The notes beneath the pieces were generated by a model, which saw only the letters and a program-made list of their open reading frames with translations, ran no database searches and was not told the origin of the DNA. From Lachnospiraceae bacterium UBA6987 (GTDB lineage: Bacteria; Bacillota; Clostridia; Lachnospirales; Lachnospiraceae), in assembly GCA_002449955.1 (NCBI GenBank), contig DJYD01000027.1, positions 1 through 7,879 of the forward strand: a DNA stretch of 7,879 bases. The letters run 5' to 3'. The position numbers and the translations under genes were made by a program. Of this stretch, positions 1 through 6,156 are shown piece after piece. The number at the start of each line of letters is the position of its first letter. Within the stretch, counting starts at the first letter, position 1.

Positions 1-843
1 CCGCAGGGCTTCGGCTTCGGCAGAGCGCTTGATTCCGAGGTCATGCATAACTTCGGCGCGGAGCTTCTTTCCATCGAGGTGCGCGAGCTGATTAACCGCG
101 CCAAGGCCTATACGGATGAGGAGTGCGAGGAATATCTTTCCCGCACGGAAAACGCGACCTGCGGTCTCGACCGCACGCCGGAGAAAAACCGCCTGGACCA
201 TGCCCGCCTGTACCGCGCTTACACGGAATTCGTGCGCGAAAACGGGATCGGGGCGCTCGCGTCCCGCTGCTGGCCTGATCTGTTCACGGAATTCGGAACG
301 CCGGTCTGCACCGTGCTCTCGCTGCTGAACGACGAGGGCGTCGCGGCGGCCTGCGAAGCGGACCTTTACGGCGCGCTGTCCATGTGGATCGGCACGCAGC
401 TTTCCGCAGAGCCGGTCTTCTTCGGCGATCCGGTAGCTTTAAATGAGGAAGAAAATACACTGACCTTCTGGCACTGCGGCATGGCGGCCTGCTCGCTCGC
501 CAGGAAGGATACCGGCGCCGTGATCGGCGTGCATCCGAACCGCAAGATCGGCCCCGCCCTGGATTTCGGCTGCGAGAGCTTCTCCGAAGCCACCGTCTTC
601 CGCATCGGCCGCGAGGCGGACGGCAGCTTCCGCTTCTTCATCGCGGAAGGCGAAGCCCTTGACAAGCCTAAGCAGTATACCGGGACCTCGATCGTGGTCA
701 GGACCCGCATGAACAGCCGGGAACTGGTCGAAAAGAGCATTGCCGCGGGCTTCGAGCCGCACTTTGCAGTCATCAAAGGACACCATGCGGGCGTGCTGAA
801 GGCGTTAGCCGGAATGTACGGCATGCCGGTCTGCGAATATTGA
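1..843 (+). CDS. Fucose/arabinose isomerase-like sugar isomerase, C-terminal part (5' end outside window)
   Basis: The reading frame is open from base 1, so the gene starts upstream; the ATG at 43 lies inside the protein and is not its start. The visible 280 residues resemble the C-terminal part of the L-fucose isomerase-like family (COG2407 type), which interconverts aldoses and ketoses using a divalent metal. Compared from memory with E. coli FucI, all three metal ligands are visible: Glu in ACEAD (355-357, like E337), Asp in FFGD (427-429, like D361, same 24-residue spacing) and His in PHFA (760-762, like H528). The family-typical FWHCG segment is at 466-480. It should act in the cytoplasm. 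It is followed 64 bases later by a GH31 glycosidase and then a symporter, so it probably isomerises the sugar the glycosidase releases. Isomerases of this general type are, as I recall, used for sulfoquinovose in Firmicutes, but the actual sugar cannot be read from the sequence. Confidence 0.85.
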   Translation, partial: PQGFGFGRALDSEVMHNFGAELLSIEVRELINRAKAYTDEECEEYLSRTENATCGLDRTPEKNRLDHARLYRAYTEFVRENGIGALASRCWPDLFTEFGTPVCTVLSLLNDEGVAAACEADLYGALSMWIGTQLSAEPVFFGDPVALNEEENTLTFWHCGMAACSLARKDTGAVIGVHPNRKIGPALDFGCESFSEATVFRIGREADGSFRFFIAEGEALDKPKQYTGTSIVVRTRMNSRELVEKSIAAGFEPHFAVIKGHHAGVLKALAGMYGMPVCEY

Positions 844-896
844 CGCTGAAGAAAGAAAAGGCACGGCTGACCGCCTGAAGGCGAAAGCCCGTTAAA

Positions 897-902
897 AAGG
901 AG
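897..902 (+). promoter_or_regulatory. Ribosome binding site of the GH31 gene
   Basis: AAGGAG five bases before the ATG at 908. It fixes the start codon. The 64-base gap after the isomerase stop shows no promoter or terminator that I can see, which fits one transcript. Confidence 0.8.
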
Positions 903-907
903 AAACC

Positions 908-2914
908 ATGAACAGCAAGATCGAAAACGGCTGCTGGAGCATCACCCTTGCCGGGCGCACCATAGCGCTGCATTCCCCGGAAAAACCGTTCATCTTCGCG
1001 ATCCTGAAGGAAAAGACCTATACCTCGAACCGCGGGACTGTGAAGGAGACGATCGTGGAGAAGGAACGGACGCCGCTCACGAAGCTGGAAGAGGCGGAAG
1101 GCGGGACACTGATCTTTTCGGAAGGAGAGTGCAGGGTGAGCGTCGCCCTGTCCGAACCGGAAGAGGATATGCTCTGCCTGGAGATCACAGGCGAGGAAGG
1201 ATACGGCTATGAATTTGCCCTGCCGGCGGACCCTTCGGAGGGGATCTTCGGCGGCGGCGAGCAGTACCGCAAGGTCAATCTGAAGGGCGAAAAGGTCGTC
1301 AATTTCGTTTCGGAACACATCAAGGCGAAGACGATCGTGGAAAAGACGCTCCTGCCCCGCGCGCTGTACCGCGAGAAGGAACATAAAGAGATCGGCAGCT
1401 ACGCGCCGATGCCGGTTTTCGTGTCGGACAAGGGCTTGATGGTGCTGTTTGAGACGCCTTACGACGGCGTAAGCAGCCTGGACGGCAGCTTTTACCGCTT
1501 CAGCTTCGACGCCTGCCCGGAGAAGATGATCTTCTCGCAGGCGGAGAGCTTCCGCGAGCAGGCGAGGCGCATGGCAAGGCTCCATCCCGTGCGGCAGTAC
1601 CTGCCTGATTGGTGCCTTGACGGCATGATCGTGGGCGTTCAGGACGGCACCGAAAGAGTCCTCGAAAAGGCCTTTGCCCTGCAGGATGCGGGCGCGAAGG
1701 TGGCCGCGGTCTGGAGCCAGGACTGGTGCGGCGAGAACCGCACGGTCATGGGCAAGCAGGTGTGGTGGAACTGGGAGGTGAGCGAGACGCTCTATCCCGG
1801 CTTAAAGGAGGGGATCGCAAAGCTCCGCGAGCGCGGGATCAGGTTCCTTGCCTACATCAATCCTTATCTGGTCAAGGGCGGCCGCCTCTATGAGGAATGC
1901 GCGGCGAAGGGATATCTCATCCGCCGCACGGACGGCAGCATCTACCATATCAAATCGACGACCTTCGACGCCGGGATGCTGGACCTGACCGATCCCACGG
2001 TCGTGAAATTTATTAAAGAGACTCTGATCCGCGACAACATGCTCGCGCTCGGCATCAGCGGCTGGATGGCGGACTTCGGCGAATATCTGCCGACGGACTG
2101 CGTGCTGCATGACGGCGACCCGAAAAAGCTCCACAATACCTGGCCGGTGCTGTGGGCGAAGGTGAACCGCGAGGCGATCGAGGAGTTCGGGACCGGCGAC
2201 GAGATGTTCTTTTCCCGCTCCGGCTACCTGGGCGTCTCCGAGTACGCGCCGATCCTCTGGAACGGCGATCAGCATACCGACTGGACGAAGGACTACGGCA
2301 TGCCCTGCGTGATGCCGGCAAGCTTCTCACTCGGCTTTTCGGGCGTTCCGCTCGTGCACAGCGACGTGGGCGGCTTCTTTTCCTTCGGCAAGCTGAAACG
2401 GGATAACGAGCTCTTCATCCGCTGGATGGAGATGGACGCCTTCACGCCGCTCATGCGCAGCCACGAGGCGATCCGCCCGTGGGCAAACGCCCAACCCTAC
2501 GACGAGGCCGTGGTGCCCTATACCGTCAGGCTCTCCGCCGTCCATGCGGCGCTTAAGCCGTACATCGAACAGCTGCTTGCGGAGGCGAAGGAGGGCATCC
2601 CCGCCATGCGGCCGGACTTCTGGGAGGCCGGAAGCTTTTCGGAGAGCCGCGATCCGTATGCCTATTTCCTGGGTGACGACCTGTACGTCTGCCCGGTCAT
2701 CGAAAAGGGCCGGGAGACAAGACGGGTGCATCTGCCTGCGGGCAGGTGGATCGGCCTCTGGGACGGCGCCGTGCATCACGGTCCGGTCTCGCTGACCGTC
2801 CAGGCGCCGCTCGGCCGCATCCCCGTGTTTTACCGGGAAGGCAGCCGCTTTACGGAGCTGTTCCGGGAGATCGGACGGGCGGACGGCGTCCCACAGAGCC
2901 GGAAGAAGAAATAG
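908..2914 (+). CDS. GH31 alpha-glycosidase, YihQ (sulfoquinovosidase)-like with altered sulfonate site
   Basis: This 668-residue protein is close in length to E. coli YihQ (678) and aligns with it from memory over most of its length. It has an N-terminal beta-sandwich with FGGGEQY at 114-120, a (beta/alpha)8 barrel from about 231 to 550, and C-terminal beta domains. The catalytic pair is present: nucleophile Asp389 in GWMADFGEY (YihQ D405) and acid/base Asp454 in WNGDQ (YihQ D472). There is no signal peptide, so it hydrolyses an imported alpha-glycoside in the cytoplasm with retention. Of the five YihQ specificity residues (Q262, Q288, R301, W304, Y508), this protein has Gln245, Gln271, Gln284, Trp287 and Phe490. 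The arginine and tyrosine that hold the sulfonate in YihQ are thus replaced. The GH31 assignment is very safe; sulfoquinovosidase activity is doubtful. It sits between an isomerase and a GPH symporter. The ATG has a good AAGGAG site. Confidence 0.93.
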   Translation: MNSKIENGCWSITLAGRTIALHSPEKPFIFAILKEKTYTSNRGTVKETIVEKERTPLTKLEEAEGGTLIFSEGECRVSVALSEPEEDMLCLEITGEEGYGYEFALPADPSEGIFGGGEQYRKVNLKGEKVVNFVSEHIKAKTIVEKTLLPRALYREKEHKEIGSYAPMPVFVSDKGLMVLFETPYDGVSSLDGSFYRFSFDACPEKMIFSQAESFREQARRMARLHPVRQYLPDWCLDGMIVGVQDGTERVLEKAFALQDAGAKVAAVWSQDWCGENRTVMGKQVWWNWEVSETLYPGLKEGIAKLRERGIRFLAYINPYLVKGGRLYEECAAKGYLIRRTDGSIYHIKSTTFDAGMLDLTDPTVVKFIKETLIRDNMLALGISGWMADFGEYLPTDCVLHDGDPKKLHNTWPVLWAKVNREAIEEFGTGDEMFFSRSGYLGVSEYAPILWNGDQHTDWTKDYGMPCVMPASFSLGFSGVPLVHSDVGGFFSFGKLKRDNELFIRWMEMDAFTPLMRSHEAIRPWANAQPYDEAVVPYTVRLSAVHAALKPYIEQLLAEAKEGIPAMRPDFWEAGSFSESRDPYAYFLGDDLYVCPVIEKGRETRRVHLPAGRWIGLWDGAVHHGPVSLTVQAPLGRIPVFYREGSRFTELFREIGRADGVPQSRKKK

Positions 2915-2952
2915 GCCGATCGTCTCCGTGCGGCTGCCTCGAATCCGGAACG

Positions 2953-2992
2953 AAACCTTTCTCAGAGGCGAAAAAGCCTCTTCGAAAGCTTT
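2953..2992 (+). other. Intercistronic imperfect hairpin
   Basis: In the 166-base gap between the GH31 and symporter genes, an inverted repeat is centred on the six-base loop GAAAAA (2970-2975). The inner stem is AGAGGC/GCCTCT (2964-2969 with 2976-2981). After a 2x2 internal loop comes CTTTC/GAAAG (2957-2961 with 2984-2988), and after a C/C mismatch AAA/TTT (2953-2955 with 2990-2992). No run of T follows directly, so it is unlikely to be a full terminator. It could stabilise the upstream mRNA or mark a processing site that sets different levels of enzyme and transporter. Function is inferred only. Confidence 0.5.
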
Positions 2993-3066
2993 GTCCCGCT
3001 CTTCTCGGCAGTGAAGCGGCAATGAAATAAGCCGGCTGCCCATAGGTGAATCAAGAGAAATATATC

Positions 3067-3073
3067 AAAGGAG
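3067..3073 (+). promoter_or_regulatory. Ribosome binding site deciding a GTG start
   Basis: AAAGGAG seven bases before GTG at 3081. It supports initiation of the symporter at this non-ATG codon; the first methionine-type alternatives downstream lack such a site and would remove the first membrane segment. Confidence 0.8.
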
Positions 3074-3080
3074 AACAACA

Positions 3081-4493
3081 GTGGAGCAATCGTACATTTC
3101 CCGCACGAGCGGGATCAAAGCGAAGGATAAGATCGGCTATGCCATGGGCGACCTGGCTTCCTGCCTGGTCTTCGGCCTGACCCAAAGCGTCCTGAACAAG
3201 TACTACACGGACGTTCTGGAGATCAGCGTCTTAAGCGTCATGATCATGACGATCATCGCGCGCATCTGGGACGCCGTCAACGACCCGATCTGGGGCCGCA
3301 TCATCGACGGTGCAAAGCCCGGAAAAGACGGCCGCTACCGCAGATGGATCAAGATCTTCGCGGTCCCGGTGGCCCTTGCCGCGGTGCTCATGTTCCTGGA
3401 CGTGAGAGGCTTTTCCGCAGGCGGCAGACTGGCCTGGATCTATCTGACCTACATCCTTTTCGGCATGCTGTACACCTGCATCAACATCCCCTACGGATCC
3501 CTTGCGCAGGTCATCACCTCCGATGACAAGGAACGCTCCGCGCTGTCCGTTTTCCGTTCCATCGGCTCCACTTTCGGCGCCATGCCCGCCATGGCTCTTG
3601 CCAGCATGTGCTACGTCACGCTCGCGGACGGCACCAAGCAGATGAGCCAGAACAAGGTCTTCATCGGCGCCATCGCCATTGCCGTGCTCAGCGTGCTCGC
3701 CTACATGCTCTGCTATGCCTGGTCGAAGGAACGCGTGGAATCAAAGCCGGCTCCGAAGAAAAAGGGCGAGACCGGCCGCGTGATCAAAACGCTCCTGAAG
3801 AGCCGTCCCTTCATGGCCGTCAGCCTTGCGAGCATGCTGTTCCTTGCGGCGCAGATGTTCGGCCAGGGCTATAACAGCTACCTCTTCCACCACTACTTCG
3901 GCAAGCCCGGTCTGACCATGCTGCCCACGGTCTTCCAGTATCTGCCCGTGGCCATCGTCATGTTTTTTGCCACGAAGCTCGGCAATAAATTCGGACGCAG
4001 AGAGGTCTGCTCCTACGGCATTCTGGTTGCGGCAGCTTTCTATATCCTCCTGTTCGTGCTGGCGCTGTTTGGGGTCACAAACGTGTGGCTGTACCTCGCG
4101 GCCTGCCTCATGAGCGGCATCGGGACCGCCTTCATCTTCCTGCTGATCTGGGCGCTCGCAAACGACGCCATCGACTACAACAAGGTGACCTACGGCTTAA
4201 ATGACGAGGCCACGAGTTACGCCTTCTATTCCTTCATGCGCAAGCTCGGTCAGACCGTCGCGACCGTGCTCATCAACGTGCCCCTGCTGCGCATCGGCTA
4301 CAACGGCAGCGAGCTGAAGACCGAAGGCTTAAGCGAGACCGCCTTAAAGAGCATGTACAACTCGTCCGTCATGATCCCTGCGGTTCTCTTCCTGCTCGTC
4401 TTCATCATCCTGCGCTTTGTCTATCCGCTCGGCAAAAAACAGATCGAAGAGCTGCAGGTTAAGAAGGAACAAGTCCTCGGCAAACAGGCATAG
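3081..4493 (+). CDS. GPH-family cation:glycoside symporter (MFS, MelB/YihO-like)
   Basis: This 470-residue, very hydrophobic protein looks like a 12-helix glycoside-pentoside-hexuronide:cation symporter of the inner membrane. Diagnostic segments are GYAMGDLAS (19-27), the cation-site motif WDAVNDP (63-69; Asp64 and Asp68 match MelB D55 and D59), RRW after helix 2, and INIPYGSL (134-141). Asn135 stands where MelB has the sugar-binding Asp124. A charged central loop of about 215-240 (KKKGE) separates the two six-helix halves. Length is normal for the family, and the tail is a short charged helix. It starts at GTG with a good upstream site and ends 17 bases before a strong terminator, so it closes the operon. 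It probably imports the intact glycoside for the GH31 enzyme. YihO and YihP of sulfoquinovose loci belong to the same family, but substrate cannot be assigned from sequence. Confidence 0.9.
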   Translation: MEQSYISRTSGIKAKDKIGYAMGDLASCLVFGLTQSVLNKYYTDVLEISVLSVMIMTIIARIWDAVNDPIWGRIIDGAKPGKDGRYRRWIKIFAVPVALAAVLMFLDVRGFSAGGRLAWIYLTYILFGMLYTCINIPYGSLAQVITSDDKERSALSVFRSIGSTFGAMPAMALASMCYVTLADGTKQMSQNKVFIGAIAIAVLSVLAYMLCYAWSKERVESKPAPKKKGETGRVIKTLLKSRPFMAVSLASMLFLAAQMFGQGYNSYLFHHYFGKPGLTMLPTVFQYLPVAIVMFFATKLGNKFGRREVCSYGILVAAAFYILLFVLALFGVTNVWLYLAACLMSGIGTAFIFLLIWALANDAIDYNKVTYGLNDEATSYAFYSFMRKLGQTVATVLINVPLLRIGYNGSELKTEGLSETALKSMYNSSVMIPAVLFLLVFIILRFVYPLGKKQIEELQVKKEQVLGKQA

Positions 4494-4510
4494 GACCTGA
4501 ACCTTTTAAT

Positions 4511-4548
4511 AAAATCCCCGGCAGCCGGTGGCGGCTGCCGGGGATTTT
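4511..4548. terminator. Bidirectional intrinsic terminator between convergent operons
   Basis: A perfect 16-bp inverted repeat pairs 4511-4526 with 4533-4548, around the loop GGTGGC; one more G-C pair is possible inside the loop. The stem core is GC-rich (CCCCGGCAGCC) and its ends are AAAA and TTTT. On the + strand it closes the sugar operon, and on the - strand it lies 60 bases beyond the membrane-protein stop. The flanking A and T runs make it plausible in both directions, although the T tract is short on each side. Confidence 0.9.
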
Positions 4549-4607
4549 GGATTGTTAAGCTTTGCTTTGCAGTCATACATCTAGTATAGAGCATAAGGAT
4601 TTATTTT

Positions 4608-5342
4608 TTATTGATGGAAATCAATATTCCAACCAAATTCACTTTTTTCAGATGTAACGATTATTTCATAGGTGGAAGTATTGTCTTTAATGGTGACAGA
4701 AGTAATATCAGTATAGTGAATTCTGCTCTTTTCAATTGTGACCAGCTCAACATAATATTGACCGTTGGTTTGTGTTATGCAAAGCTCTGCAGTTCTGACG
4801 AGAGCGTTATTCTCCCTCGGATAGTCAAGAGAGAGATGTAACCGGTAGGGTAAAGCCTGTTCTGAGTCCGGGTAATAAAAAACATACGTCTGATTATCTT
4901 GAGCTCCAATTTCTGTCATAATACCAGTGATGATATTTTCATAATTTCTGTAATCTCTGCTTCGTGTACTGTCAATAATCAAAGAATAATTTGGGGCGGC
5001 AGGATCTCTATTCTCGTAAGAAAAAAGAAAAAAGGCAGTCTCATCATCGAGAAAAAATGCATCGATCGGAACAGGCTTGGATAATTCCAGTATCTCACCT
5101 AGCGGATTCATATTGTCTTGGCCTTTGGCATATGCAGTAATGGAAAAGAGCAGCTCGGCAGGTTCGCCTTTTATGGCGTGATAGGCAATTGCCCCGATGA
5201 CCAAACAGAGGCAGGCGGCAGCCGCGATTCCAATGCGGCTGAGGCGGACCGGTTTGCGTCGGACCGGTTCTTCCTCAGATAAAGCAGTGATAAAGCAATC
5301 ATTGACGCTGCCAATGGCGTCCAGAAGGGTTTCAGTATTCAT
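4608..5342 (-). CDS. Single-pass membrane protein, probable anti-sigma factor or sensor of the ECF sigma factor
   Basis: I recognise the type but no named family with certainty. The 244-residue protein starts MNTETLLDAIG, a pattern seen in proteins encoded beside ECF sigma factors in Clostridia. About 36 cytoplasmic residues with basic clusters (RRK, 28-30) precede one membrane segment at about 37-57. An outer domain of about 185 residues follows, rich in beta-type and polar sequence. There is no zinc-binding HxxxCxxC anti-sigma motif. The ATG (5342-5340) overlaps the sigma stop in TGATG, so translation is probably coupled; GAGGA lies nine bases upstream. A longer frame extends upstream into the sigma gene but is only overlap. 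The likely role is holding the sigma factor at the membrane until a signal is sensed outside. The outer domain is AT-rich (22/60 GC at 4861-4920), unlike the N-terminal part. Confidence 0.75.
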   Translation of the reverse strand: MNTETLLDAIGSVNDCFITALSEEEPVRRKPVRLSRIGIAAAACLCLVIGAIAYHAIKGEPAELLFSITAYAKGQDNMNPLGEILELSKPVPIDAFFLDDETAFFLFSYENRDPAAPNYSLIIDSTRSRDYRNYENIITGIMTEIGAQDNQTYVFYYPDSEQALPYRLHLSLDYPRENNALVRTAELCITQTNGQYYVELVTIEKSRIHYTDITSVTIKDNTSTYEIIVTSEKSEFGWNIDFHQ

Positions 5343-5905
5343 CAATAAAATTCCTCGTCCTTTAATAATTTGGCCAGTTTCTTTCGCATCCGGAACAGGA
5401 TCGACTTGACCTTTGATTCGCTGATGCCGTAGAAATCGGCGATGTCTTTGATGGGGCTGAGCATCCAGTAGCGCCGCAGGAATATGTTTCGGTTCCGTTC
5501 GGTCTGATCGAAAAGAAAACTGTTGATCAGACCGCCAAGCGCCTGCATTTCCATGGAGTCGGCCGGATCCCCTCCGCCGGCAATACACATTTCGAGCTCC
5601 TCCAGAGCGAGGGCCGTCTGTGAGCCGCCGCGTTTTTTGGTGCGCTCAAGCTTGTACCGATTTCGCGCCAGGTTCCGGGTGATTTTCCCCAGATAGGCGG
5701 AAAGGCTGTCAGGACGGTTCGGTGGCATACTGTTCCATGCGCGCAAATAGGTGTCGTTGACACACTCCATGGCATCCTCGTGATCGTTTAAGATCTGGAA
5801 GGCAATGGAGTAACAGTATTTGCCGTATTTCTCTGCTGTGACAGCAATGGCCTGTTCCGACCGTGTCCAGTAGAGCTTGATGATGTCCTGATCATTCATG
5901 AGCAT
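5342..5905 (-). CDS. ECF-type (sigma-70 family) RNA polymerase sigma factor
   Basis: This 187-residue protein has the two-domain layout of an extracytoplasmic-function sigma factor. Region 2 spans about 10-92, with the -10-recognising part DAMECVNDTYLRAWNSM (44-60). A linker of about 40 residues follows, and region 4 spans about 132-183 with a helix-turn-helix PIKDIADFYGISESKVKSIL (151-170). It directs RNA polymerase to a dedicated promoter set. I chose the ATG at 5905 because AAAGGA (5914-5919 on the other strand) is eight bases upstream; the ATG at 5899 is a less likely alternative. The frame stays open to 6109, but that stretch contains the promoter and a repeat array and would encode a repetitive Trp-Ala-Ile peptide. 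It is coupled to the membrane protein downstream. An ECF-like promoter right upstream suggests it transcribes itself. Confidence 0.9.
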   Translation of the reverse strand: MLMNDQDIIKLYWTRSEQAIAVTAEKYGKYCYSIAFQILNDHEDAMECVNDTYLRAWNSMPPNRPDSLSAYLGKITRNLARNRYKLERTKKRGGSQTALALEELEMCIAGGGDPADSMEMQALGGLINSFLFDQTERNRNIFLRRYWMLSPIKDIADFYGISESKVKSILFRMRKKLAKLLKDEEFY

Positions 5906-5926
5906 TTCTTTGATCCTTTCACTATA

Positions 5927-5956
5927 TAAGACAACAAAAATCGGAAAAGGTTGCAA
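5927..5956 (-). promoter_or_regulatory. Probable autoregulated ECF promoter of the sigma operon
   Basis: Read on the - strand, TTGCAACC (5956-5949) followed by TTTT resembles the AAC-containing -35 of ECF promoters. GTCTTA (5932-5927), running into TATATAG, resembles their GTC-type -10. The gap from GCAACC to GTC is 16 bases, normal for this class. The start of transcription would lie near 5920, giving a very short leader that includes the AAAGGA site. That the neighbouring sigma factor uses it is inferred. Confidence 0.65.
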
Positions 5957-5970
5957 GGGCGCGAAAAAAA

Positions 5971-6020
5971 TTGCCCAAATTGCCCAAATAGTTGCCCAAA
6001 TTGCCCAAAAATTGCCCAAA
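5971..6020. repeat. Five-copy TTGCCCAAA direct repeat array
   Basis: Exact 9-base copies start at 5971, 5980, 5992, 6001 and 6012, so spacings are 9, 12, 9 and 11 (mean 10.25). They form two tandem pairs separated by TAG, then a fifth copy after AA. Each copy contains the near-palindrome TTG-CC-CAA. The array ends 14 bases upstream of the ECF -35 on one side and 33 bases upstream of the vegetative -35 on the other. It may be a binding array for a regulator, or a variable-number repeat; the sequence does not decide. Confidence 0.9.
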
Positions 6021-6053
6021 ATAGATTGCGTGATAAAGACGATTGGATATTCC

Positions 6054-6082
6054 TTGACGAAACAGTAAAAAGGCGCTATTAT
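6054..6082 (+). promoter_or_regulatory. Vegetative (sigma-A type) promoter of the metal ATPase gene
   Basis: TTGACG (6054-6059), a 17-base spacer and TATTAT (6077-6082) are each one base away from consensus. Transcription would start near 6089, giving a leader of about 68 bases that contains the candidate operator dyads. Confidence 0.8.
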
Positions 6083-6098
6083 CGGTTTATCAAATAAA

Positions 6099-6135
6099 CA
6101 AATAAGCAATCGTTCATTTGACGTGCGTAAATGAA
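6099..6135 (+). promoter_or_regulatory. Candidate operator: overlapping dyads, ArsR/SmtB-like
   Basis: The 22-base imperfect palindrome at 6099-6120 has perfect CAAAT/ATTTG ends, and all its central mismatches are transitions. It resembles the CAAAT...ATTTG operators of CadC-type metal sensors. It overlaps a second inverted repeat, TTCATTT (6113-6119) with AAATGAA (6129-6135). A further CAAATAA lies at 6091-6097. The position just after the expected transcription start suits repression by blocking, with release by metal. No regulator gene is in the window, so the regulator is inferred. Confidence 0.5.
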
Positions 6136-6145
6136 TGACTGCCTT

Positions 6146-6151
6146 AAGGAG
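6146..6151 (+). promoter_or_regulatory. Ribosome binding site of the metal ATPase gene
   Basis: AAGGAG five bases before ATG at 6157. It favours this start over the in-frame ATG at 6298, which would remove the acidic N-terminus. Confidence 0.75.
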
Positions 6152-6156
6152 AGGCT

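Noticed and set aside
872..883. Small hairpin CGCC-TGAA-GGCG between the isomerase and GH31 genes.
   Set aside because: Only four base pairs and no T run, within what can arise by chance in GC-rich sequence.
908..2914. Naming the GH31 gene yihQ (sulfoquinovosidase) outright.
   Set aside because: The fold, catalytic residues and context match, but Arg301 and Tyr508 equivalents are Gln and Phe. The substrate is therefore uncertain and a gene symbol would overstate the evidence.
2327..3043. Long - strand open frames opposite the GH31 gene (also 773-1585 and 1802-2275).
   Set aside because: High GC makes stop codons rare in the reverse frames. The translations are Arg/Ala/Leu-rich without domains, and the + strand gene is secure.
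2990..3066. A promoter in front of the symporter gene.
   Set aside because: TTGTCC near 2990 has no acceptable -10 box at 16-18 bases, so read-through from the upstream genes is the simpler view.
4611..5084. Small + strand open frames (4611-4841, 4899-5084) opposite the membrane-protein gene.
   Set aside because: They have no ribosome site or promoter, no recognisable domain, and lie antisense to a gene with good coupling and family features.
5343..5588. Upstream extension of the membrane-protein frame to 5588.
   Set aside because: It is an out-of-frame reading of the sigma gene, rich in Arg and His. The ATG at 5342 has the coupling overlap and the family-typical MNTETLLDAIG start.
5971..6020. 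Reading the TTGCCCAAA array as a CRISPR or an origin of replication.
   Set aside because: Units are 9 bases with 0-3 base gaps, so there are no spacers. There are no cas genes, no DnaA-box-like motif, and no replication genes nearby.
5906..6109. A longer start for the sigma factor at 6109, adding 68 residues with a repeated Trp-Ala-Ile pattern.
   Set aside because: The added part is the translation of the repeat array and promoter region, has no ribosome site of note, and matches no sigma domain. The ATG at 5905 has a good site and gives normal family length.
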